From Bacteroidia bacterium (GTDB lineage: Bacteria; Bacteroidota; Bacteroidia; Bacteroidales; Azobacteroidaceae), in NCBI GenBank assembly GCA_025999115.1, contig BNWW01000034.1:1-25262 (forward strand): a stretch of 25,262 bases of DNA, read 5' to 3'. Made by a program: the position numbers and the translations under genes. This document shows, piece after piece, positions 16,442-22,323 of this stretch; position 1 is the first letter of the stretch, and each line of letters starts with the position of its first letter. The notes beneath the pieces are model-generated. The model did not search any database, was not told the origin of the DNA, and worked only from the letters and a program-made list of their open reading frames with translations.

Positions 16442-16775
16442 TATAGTAACCATACCGAATTTTGACAAAGAATTAAAACGCCTTGTCAAGAAATATCCTT
16501 CCTTAAAAATCGAAATAACCTCTTTGATTGAAAAATTAGAAGAGAATCCTTTTCTGGGAACAGATTTGGGAAACAATGTACACAAGATACGTTTATCCAT
16601 TCAATCAAAGGGAAAAGGTAAACGAAGTGGGGCAAGACTAATAACGTACATAAAGATTGTGGAAGAATCTTTGTATTTGCTTTCTATTTACAACAAAGGA
16701 GAACAAGATTCTATTACTGCCAAAACAATAGAAAAATTTATTACAGACATTAAAAAAGAAGATATAGAAAAATAA
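16431..16775 (+). CDS. RelE/ParE superfamily toxin
   Basis: A 114-residue protein that looks like a type II RelE/ParE-fold toxin. It starts with MNYNIVTIPNFDKELKRLVKKYPSLKIEI, the usual strand and long helix with FxKxLKxLxKKYP. It continues with NPFLGTDLGNNVHKIRLSI, then the basic strand GKRSGARLITYIKI, and LYLLSIYNKGEQDSI near the end, where RelE proteins place catalytic and core residues. Members usually cleave ribosome-bound mRNA or poison gyrase; which applies here is not visible. The pair sits between the hydrolase operon and the sugar uptake genes, bounded by inverted copies of the same 14-bp motif (16143-16156 and 16829-16842), so it may have been inserted there. Confidence 0.8.
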   Translation: MNYNIVTIPNFDKELKRLVKKYPSLKIEITSLIEKLEENPFLGTDLGNNVHKIRLSIQSKGKGKRSGARLITYIKIVEESLYLLSIYNKGEQDSITAKTIEKFITDIKKEDIEK

Positions 16776-16830
16776 TAATCTTGGCAATCAAGAAAATCTT
16801 GTAAAAATCAAGGTTCAAGACAATTAAAAA

Positions 16831-16878
16831 GCGTGTAAACAAACATCAAAGTTTTACACGCTTTTTTTGTGTAACAAA
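16831..16878 (+). terminator. Terminator-like hairpin, copy B of the 1880 repeat
   Basis: GCGTGTAAAC at 16831-16840, the same 10-nt loop as copy A, and GTTTTACACGC at 16851-16861 form the stem, followed by seven T and GTGTAACAA. Copy B differs from copy A by one extra T in the right arm. It follows the toxin gene by about 55 bp and precedes the FucP-like gene by 47 bp. The preceding 16779-16820 also holds small TCTTG/CAAGA inverted repeats. It probably ends toxin-antitoxin transcription; whether it also serves the downstream operon as a leader is open. Confidence 0.72.
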
Positions 16879-16914
16879 CAGAGTTTTATGAATTTATAAT
16901 ATTAAAAATGAAAA

Positions 16915-18177
16915 ATGAAAAATAAAAATACATACATCGTCCCCTTGGCGCTGATTTTCAGCCTGTTCTTTATCTGGGCAATCAGCAGCAACCTCTTGCC
17001 GACCATGATTCGGCAATTGATGAAAACATTTGAGTTGTCGGCTTTTCAGGCTTCGCTGACGGAAGCATCGTATTGGCTGGCTTATTTTATTTTCCCGATA
17101 CCCATCGCCATGTTTATGAAACGGTACAGTTATAAGGCAGGAATCGTTTTAGGTTTGTTGATTGCGGCAGCGGGAGGACTTCTGTTCTTCCCTGCTGCCG
17201 AAATCCGGGAATATTGGGCCTACCTTACCATTTTCTTTATTGTGGCTACCGGAATGTGTTTCCTGGAAACAGCGGCAAATCCGTATGTAACGGTATTGGG
17301 GAATCCAGAAACGGCTTCCCGCCGCCTGACTTTGGCGCAATCGTTTAACGGTTTGGGCGCCTTCATTGCCGCGATGTTTTTGAGCCGGCTGGTATTGAGC
17401 GGAGACAACTTTACCCGCTCCACCATTCCGGCAGATTATCCCGGCGGTTGGGACGGATTTGTACAGGCGGAAACCCATTCGATGAAACTGCCTTACCTGA
17501 TACTTGCCGGTGTATTGGTATTAATCGCTGTTGTTTTTATCTTTTCACATCTTCCTAAAATCAAGGAAGGAGAAAAAGAAGAAGGCAATACGAAAGGTGA
17601 AAAGCTCATTGATTTCAGTGTTTTCAAACATTCCCATTTGCGTTGGGGCGTGATTGCACAGTTTTTCTACAATGGCGGTCAGACCGCTATCAACGCCATG
17701 TTTCTGATTTATGCCTGCAAGTACGTTGGATTACAGGAAGGTATAGCTATTACTTTCTTTGGTTATTACATGCTGGCGTTTTTGCTGGGTCGTTGGATAG
17801 GAACGCTGTTGATGGTAAAATTCAAACCGCAAAACATGCTGGTGGTGTATGCCATTATTAATATCCTGTTATGCGGCGTGATTATCGGATTCGGCGGAAT
17901 GATTGGATTATATGCCATGCTGGGCGTTTCGTTCTTTATGTCGATCATGTATCCGACCCAGTTTTCGATGGCATTGAAAGGTTTAGGCTCCAAAACGAAA
18001 AGCGGCTCGGCATTTTTAGTTATGGCAATCGTCGGCAATGTCATCCTGCCACCGCTCACCGGACGCATTATGGATGCGTTTCCGGCAATCTATCAGGTGG
18101 CGTACATTGTTCCGCTTGTCTGCTTTATTGTAGTAGGATATTACGGATGGAAAAGACATAAAATAGTTGAGAGTTGA
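16915..18177 (+). CDS. fucP: FucP-like MFS sugar permease (L-fucose:H+ symporter family)
   Basis: A 420-residue inner-membrane transporter with about twelve hydrophobic segments and a charged central loop (KIKEGEKEEGNTKGEK) dividing the two six-helix halves. Family marks of FucP-type MFS proteins are the first helix LIFSLFFIWAISSNLLPTMI, the segment FLETAANPYVTVLGNPETAS, RLTLAQSFNGLGAF, and FFMSIMYPTQFSMALKGLG in the second half. Close relatives carry L-fucose or other hexoses, so fucose is likely given the GH29 neighbour but not proven. The start lies inside heptameric A-rich repeats: an ATG at 16908, 7 bp earlier, opens only a five-codon frame overlapping this start, so 16915 is the first usable one. 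Four TTGAGAA/G heptamers cover the stop codon. It begins a second plus-strand operon after the copy B hairpin. Confidence 0.85.
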   Translation: MKNKNTYIVPLALIFSLFFIWAISSNLLPTMIRQLMKTFELSAFQASLTEASYWLAYFIFPIPIAMFMKRYSYKAGIVLGLLIAAAGGLLFFPAAEIREYWAYLTIFFIVATGMCFLETAANPYVTVLGNPETASRRLTLAQSFNGLGAFIAAMFLSRLVLSGDNFTRSTIPADYPGGWDGFVQAETHSMKLPYLILAGVLVLIAVVFIFSHLPKIKEGEKEEGNTKGEKLIDFSVFKHSHLRWGVIAQFFYNGGQTAINAMFLIYACKYVGLQEGIAITFFGYYMLAFLLGRWIGTLLMVKFKPQNMLVVYAIINILLCGVIIGFGGMIGLYAMLGVSFFMSIMYPTQFSMALKGLGSKTKSGSAFLVMAIVGNVILPPLTGRIMDAFPAIYQVAYIVPLVCFIVVGYYGWKRHKIVES

Positions 18178-18194
18178 GAATTGAGAATTGAGAA
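18167..18194 (+). repeat. Heptamer tandem repeat across the fucP stop codon
   Basis: Four consecutive 7-bp units: TTGAGAG once, then TTGAGAA three times. The stop codon TGA at 18175-18177 falls inside the second unit. A gain or loss of a unit would leave the stop in place but change the spacing to the next gene. Confidence 0.85.
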
Positions 18195-18215
18195 TTAATT
18201 AAATAATAGAATATT

Positions 18216-19211
18216 ATGCTAACAAATCAAGTATTACAGGTTGATCCGGAAAAAGTAGTACAAAAAACACTCTACACAGGTGCAAAAATACCTGCGGTGG
18301 GCTTGGGAACATTTGGCTCCGACAATTACGATGCCGCCACTATTGCGAATGCAGTGGAACAAGCCATTCGTTTGGGCTACCGTCACATTGACTGTGCATC
18401 GGTTTACGGCAATGAAAAGGAAATCGGCGCAGCTATCGCCAAAGTGATTAATGAAGGTATTGTTACCCGTGAAGAATTGTGGATTACTTCCAAAGTGTGG
18501 AACGACAGCCACCATCGCGTAGCCGAATCGGCACGTCAATCGCTGAAAGACTTGCGCTTGGATTACTTAGACTTGTATCTGGTACATTGGCCTTTTCCGA
18601 ACCATCATGCGCCGGGCGTAACCGTTGACAGTCGCGACGACAATGCCAAGCCCTACATCCACGAAGATTACATGCAAACGTGGCGGGCGATGGAAAAATT
18701 GGTCGATGAAGGTTTGGTTCGCCACATCGGTACATCCAACATGACCGTTCCGAAATTGGAATTGCTGCTTTGCGATTGCCGCATCAAGCCGGCATGTAAC
18801 GAAATGGAGATGCACCCGCATTTCCAACAACCGGAGTTGTTCGATTTCGTAAACAAAAACGGCATGATCGCCATCGGCTACTGCCCGATAGGCTCGCCCA
18901 ATCGCCCCGAACGCGACAAAACAGCCGATGACACCGTGCCCATCGAAGACCCCGTAATCGTGGCAATAGCCCAAGCGCATAACGTACATCCGGCAGTAGT
19001 CTGCATCAAATGGGCAGTACAAAACGGACAAATTCCCATCCCATTCTCCGTAAAACCAGAAAAGTTTATGAGCAATCTGCGGGCAACTGTCGAAGATCCA
19101 TTGACGGCAGATGAAATGCAAGCCATCAAAGCAATCGACAAAAACAACCGTTTCATCAAAGGACAGGTATTTACTTGGAAAGGAGCAACGTGGGAAGATT
19201 TATGGAAATAA
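18216..19211 (+). CDS. Aldo/keto reductase
   Basis: A 331-residue cytoplasmic NAD(P)H-dependent oxidoreductase of the AKR superfamily with the full catalytic tetrad: D59 and Y64 in HIDCASVYGNE, K93 in TSKVW and H124 in LVHWP. Other AKR marks are GTFGSDNYD near the start, VRHIGTSNM, and IPIPFSVKPEKFMSNL near the cofactor site. It would interconvert a sugar carbonyl, or a lactone precursor, with an alcohol. It sits between the FucP-like permease and a zinc alcohol dehydrogenase, so a role in handling imported deoxyhexose or pentose is a reasonable inference, but the substrate is unknown. The spacer upstream consists largely of heptamer repeats. The length and all motifs are normal. Confidence 0.88.
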   Translation: MLTNQVLQVDPEKVVQKTLYTGAKIPAVGLGTFGSDNYDAATIANAVEQAIRLGYRHIDCASVYGNEKEIGAAIAKVINEGIVTREELWITSKVWNDSHHRVAESARQSLKDLRLDYLDLYLVHWPFPNHHAPGVTVDSRDDNAKPYIHEDYMQTWRAMEKLVDEGLVRHIGTSNMTVPKLELLLCDCRIKPACNEMEMHPHFQQPELFDFVNKNGMIAIGYCPIGSPNRPERDKTADDTVPIEDPVIVAIAQAHNVHPAVVCIKWAVQNGQIPIPFSVKPEKFMSNLRATVEDPLTADEMQAIKAIDKNNRFIKGQVFTWKGATWEDLWK

Positions 19212-19226
19212 TAAAAATAATTAGCA

Positions 19227-20288
19227 ATGAATAAAACAATGAAAGCGGCATACTTGCCGGGAAACAGTACTGTAGAGATTAAAGAAGTCGAACTCCCCAT
19301 AGCAGGGCACGGCGAAGTATTAATAAAAATGAAATCGTCCACGATTTGCGGTAGCGACATCCGCGCCATTTACCGCGAACACGTAGGAAAAGGTCCCGAA
19401 GGCTATCAAGGCAAAATTTGCGGACACGAGCCTTGCGGACAAATCGTGGAAGCCGGTCCGGGCTTGCGGCGTTTCAAGGAAGGCGACCGCGTGGTGGTCT
19501 ATCACATTTCGGGTTGCGGCGTTTGCAACGACTGCCGCCGGGGCTATATGATTAGCTGCACGAGCGAATACCGCCGCGCCTACGGTTGGCAACGCGACGG
19601 CGGCATGGCGGAATACATGCTTGCCGAAGAAAAAGACCTGGTGTTGCTGCCGGATTCACTGACCTATACAGATGGCGCACAGATTGCCTGCGGTTTCGGA
19701 ACAGTCTATGAAGGCTTGGAAAAAATCGGTATCAGTGGCAACGATGCCGTATTGGTAGTGGGATTAGGTCCCGTGGGATTGGCTTCGTGTATGCTTGCCA
19801 AAGCGATGGGCGCGACCTTGGTAATTGGTGTTGATACCGTACAGGAAAGAATCGACCTTGCCAAAGAAAAAGGATTGGTTGATGATGCTTTCTTTTCGGA
19901 TGCCGCCGCATTAGACAAAGTATTGGCATTAACCGGAGGAAACGGCGTGGAAAAAGCAGTGGACTGTTCGGGAAATACTTACGGACGGCAATTAGCCATT
20001 CGCGCGACCCGCAAATGGGGCAGCATCGTATTTATCGGCGAAGGCGGCACGGTAGAGTTTAATCCGAGCCCCGACATTATCCACGCACAAAAAACCATTT
20101 ACGGCTCGTGGGTAACCAACATCTGGCGGATGGAAGAATTGGTGGAACGGATTGTACGCTGGGACATTCATCCCGAAGATTTGGTAACGCATCGCTTTAC
20201 CTTGGATAATGCTTCTGATGCTTACGCCCTGATGGCGGAAGGCAAATGCGGAAAAGTAGCCATCGTTAGTGACGAAGAAATCAAATAA
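19227..20288 (+). CDS. Zinc-dependent medium-chain alcohol dehydrogenase
   Basis: A 353-residue member of the medium-chain dehydrogenase/reductase superfamily, cytoplasmic. The catalytic zinc site is represented by CGSDIR and GHEPCG. The structural zinc cysteines are in CGVCNDCRRGYMISC. The Rossmann motif VLVVGLGPVGLASCMLAKAMGA binds NAD(P). Relatives include sorbitol, threonine and L-fucose-type dehydrogenases, so it probably oxidises a sugar or polyol C-OH. It starts 15 bp after the aldo/keto reductase; an ATG at 19239 is an alternative start giving MKAAYLPGN, the form most relatives have. Together the two oxidoreductases suggest a non-phosphorylating oxidative route for the imported sugar, but no lactonase, dehydratase or aldolase is in the window to confirm it. 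Confidence 0.87.
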   Translation: MNKTMKAAYLPGNSTVEIKEVELPIAGHGEVLIKMKSSTICGSDIRAIYREHVGKGPEGYQGKICGHEPCGQIVEAGPGLRRFKEGDRVVVYHISGCGVCNDCRRGYMISCTSEYRRAYGWQRDGGMAEYMLAEEKDLVLLPDSLTYTDGAQIACGFGTVYEGLEKIGISGNDAVLVVGLGPVGLASCMLAKAMGATLVIGVDTVQERIDLAKEKGLVDDAFFSDAAALDKVLALTGGNGVEKAVDCSGNTYGRQLAIRATRKWGSIVFIGEGGTVEFNPSPDIIHAQKTIYGSWVTNIWRMEELVERIVRWDIHPEDLVTHRFTLDNASDAYALMAEGKCGKVAIVSDEEIK

Positions 20289-20320
20289 ACTAAAAGTTAA
20301 AAACTAAAAACTAAAAGTTA
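20289..20320 (+). repeat. Heptamer tandem repeat in the spacer before the mutarotase gene
   Basis: After the dehydrogenase stop the spacer reads as imperfect 7-bp units: ACTAAAA, GTTAAAA, ACTAAAA, ACTAAAA, GTTACGA. The start codon of the next gene lies at 20325. The unit length equals that of the repeats at 18167-18194 and 16904-16924. Confidence 0.75.
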
Positions 20321-20324
20321 CGAA

Positions 20325-20792
20325 ATGAACTGGAAAGATGAATTGAAAGAAATATTGCCCTTGTTGGGGCATCGGAATTGGATTGTGGTAACTGATATGG
20401 CTTATCCCCTGCAGACGGCGCAGGGGATAAAAACCCTCTATACCGACGAATCCTGTATGGATGTGTTGACTTTCGTTTTTAACGAAATCGAAAAGGCGCC
20501 TCATATCAAACCGCTTATTTATCAGGATAAGGAATTAACGTATTTGGATGATAAGGATGCCGAAGGCGCCGACTTGTTGCGCGAACAGATGCAAACGCTT
20601 CTTGGAAATAGGGTAACTCCTCTTCCTCATGAAAAACTGATTACCCGCTTGGACGAAGTCAGCCGGATGTTTAATGTGGTGATTTTGAAGACGAACCTCA
20701 CGATTCCCTATACATCCACTTTTTTTGAATTGGATTGTAATTATTGGAATAGTGCAAAAGAGGAAGCCTTGCAAAAACGGTGCGGGGTATAA
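20325..20792 (+). CDS. RbsD/FucU-like sugar mutarotase
   Basis: A 155-residue protein, slightly longer than RbsD or FucU (about 140). The family signature is near the N-terminus: LLGHRNWIVVTDMAYP, with H16 and D24 at the positions of the conserved His and Asp of GHxDxIVxxDAxxP. Near the C-terminus NLTIPYTSTFFELDC resembles the PYxNxIL segment that closes the sugar site. RbsD/FucU proteins interconvert pyranose/furanose or alpha/beta anomers of ribose and fucose. A mutarotase beside a FucP-like permease fits fucose use. The similarity is moderate, so a divergent member is meant. The stop overlaps the open frame of the epimerase remnant by 13 bp. Confidence 0.65.
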   Translation: MNWKDELKEILPLLGHRNWIVVTDMAYPLQTAQGIKTLYTDESCMDVLTFVFNEIEKAPHIKPLIYQDKELTYLDDKDAEGADLLREQMQTLLGNRVTPLPHEKLITRLDEVSRMFNVVILKTNLTIPYTSTFFELDCNYWNSAKEEALQKRCGV

Positions 20793-21331
20793 AAATTCAC
20801 GACGATGCAAAAACAAGAACAAACAACGAAGGCGAACGTTTCCTCGGTGCAGCTGTTGGCCCTTATGCAAACAGGATAGCCAAAAGGCAATTTTCTATTG
20901 ATGGAACAGAGTATCAACTTCCGCTGAATAATAACGGAAACACTTTGCACGGAGGAATCAACGGTATTGATCGGGTGGTTTGGACGGTGGATAATGTGAC
21001 AGAAGTGGATAGTTTATTGATTCCAAGCGGCGAAATCGTTTCAGTAAAGGGAACACCTTTTGATTTCAGAACACCGACCACCATCGGCAAACGCATCAAC
21101 GAAGAAAACATCCAATTAAAAAATGGGATGGGCTATGACCATAATTGGGTAATAGACCGGCAAACGGAAAAAGAAGTCGAATTAGCAGCATCCTTGAATT
21201 TTAGAGAATCCGTAGCCTTGGAAACGCAGAAATATCCGGACAGCCCCAATCATGCCAATTTTCCGACAACTCGTCTGAATCCGGGAGAAGTTTATACGCA
21301 GACTTGTATTTATAAGTTTTCGGTAAAATAA
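20780..21331 (+). pseudogene. Aldose 1-epimerase (galM-like) remnant with several in-frame deletions
   Basis: A 183-residue frame (GTG at 20780) that is recognisably GalM but about half the family's 340-380 residues. Retained blocks are GERFLGAAVGPYANRIAKRQ, LHGG, IPSGEIVSVKGTPFDFRTP, GYDHNW and ALETQKYPDSPNHANFP, with FSVK at the end. Three blocks are missing: about 60 residues at the N-terminus, about 90-100 between VVW (67-69) and IPSGE, and about 40 between ELAAS (134-138) and NFRES. The middle gap removes the NHSYFNL segment with the catalytic His, although the catalytic Glu (E149) remains. The usually invariant Arg of GRYANR is Pro here. The reading frame survives every deletion. I judge it non-functional as an epimerase; a residual structural role cannot be ruled out. 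The gene normally supplies alpha/beta sugar interconversion. Confidence 0.85.
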
Positions 21332-21395
21332 ATAATTAAAAATTAAGTATATACGAAATAAAAATTGCTATTCAGTCATTCAAAAAAACAATTCT

Positions 21396-21539
21396 ATGAT
21401 TAATTTTGTTGCTAAACTGAAGAAAACTGTCGATGACAAATTGCAAGAAATCGAATTTGGTGAAGCTAACATACTGAAAAAATCATTGGTGGCAATAGAG
21501 GTGCTTGGAAATGCTCCCATGAATTTTTTAGAGTTTTGA
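21396..21539 (+). pseudogene. RteC-like conjugative transposon protein, 3'-truncated
   Basis: A 47-residue frame. Its first 37 residues, MINFVAKLKKTVDDKLQEIE followed by FGEANILKKSLVAIEVL, match the N-terminus of RteC-domain proteins, as remembered from Bacteroidales conjugative transposons, where RteC controls excision genes. Homology stops near 21506, and the last ten residues are read from the opposite strand of the integrase remnant. Full RteC proteins are more than 200 residues, so this is a fragment. The match is by eye. Confidence 0.6.
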
Positions 21540-21936
21540 ATGAGCCTTCTGCCCTGTCTTTACCGACTCTCTGTTCGTATTTTTCCAAATAATTGGAAAA
21601 ATAGGTGACCAATGTATCTTTTCGGGAAACAATCCCCAAAGAAGCAGCTCTTACTTGTTCGGCAGTAACACGATCTTTAACCTTTGAAAGTTCTTTGTAA
21701 TTGGCATGAATAGACACGTTCATCCTGTCCAACCGCCTGTTTAAATCCGCGGCTACCCTGCTCTTTCCGATAGTGCGTCCGGAATGGGTATCCCAGAGTG
21801 ACATTAACACTTTTCTTTTAACACTGAACGGCGCTTCCGTTTTACCGATTCTGATATGTCCCATGACAGGGCATTTCCCCTGGTCATCCATTTCATTCTT
21901 TTTCAGGTAGAATGACACCTTCAATTCATTTTCCAT
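21508..21936 (-). pseudogene. Tyrosine recombinase/integrase, N-terminal fragment
   Basis: A minus-strand frame starting at 21936 with MENELKVSFYLKKNEMDDQG and continuing MGHIRIGKTEAPFSVKRK, LWDTHSGRTIGKSRVAADLN and YKELSKVKDRVTAEQV. This is the arm-binding and SAM-like core-binding part of Bacteroidales conjugative-element integrases. It breaks off near 21508, after SFKTLKNSWEHF, and continues only into the antisense of the RteC fragment until a stop at 21466. The whole catalytic domain with its R-H-R-Y residues (about 250 residues) is missing, so it cannot recombine DNA. With the RteC remnant it marks a deleted mobile element. Confidence 0.8.
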
Positions 21937-22323
21937 AACTCGTTTTTAAATGTAAAATTATTAATAACCGGGTTATTCAAAACGAAGCAAAATACCGTAA
22001 TTCTCAGAAAGAAAATCGCAATTCGATTATTTTTTTGCCTTCGCTGCAATTTATCTGTAAAAACATTTATCTTTGTCGGTGAAATGCTCCCTGAGAATGT
22101 TTTGGTTACTCATTTCCTATCGAATTCCCTGCCAAAAACAGGTAACGGATAAGTAAGGTAACTTTCGCTTAACATCACTCATTTATGCATTTTGGGCAAA
22201 GTGCAGAACAAAGCGGATGAATGTGTAACTGACTATAATTCCGTAATTTACTTTACTTATCTGTCTTTTACTTTTAACTTACGACTTTTTTAATTATCTT
22301 TGCGCTTTTATTAATAGGCATTT
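21937..22323. other. Gene-free 387-bp interval between the integrase remnant and the TonB receptor
   Basis: No credible gene is present; the longest plus-strand frame is 22 codons at 22082. It holds a perfect 7-bp dyad AATAACC-G-GGTTATT (21963-21977) 26 bp before the integrase start, and a -7-like TATCTTTG at 22068-22075 with no good partner and no gene after it. It also holds a hairpin TGCATTTT-GGGC-AAAGTGCA (22186-22205, one G-U pair) and the receptor promoter. If the integrase belonged to an integrated element, the old attachment end would lie in this interval. Confidence 0.6.
22271..22302 (+). promoter_or_regulatory. Promoter of the TonB receptor gene
   Basis: A -7 box TATCTTTG at 22295-22302 matches TAnnTTTG exactly and lies 21 bp before the start codon at 22324. 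The -33 position around 22271-22275 reads CTTTT, close to but not exactly TTTG. The short leader is AT-rich without a strong Shine-Dalgarno sequence. Confidence 0.6.

Noticed and set aside
1857..16830. A composite transposon or integrative element bounded by the hairpin repeats
   Set aside because: No transposase or recombinase lies between them and no target-site duplication can be seen. The repeats are kept as a finding, but a mobile unit is not supported.
18167..18194. CRISPR-like or transposon-derived repeat
   Set aside because: Four adjacent 7-bp units without spacers are a simple tandem repeat. No CRISPR array is present anywhere in the window.
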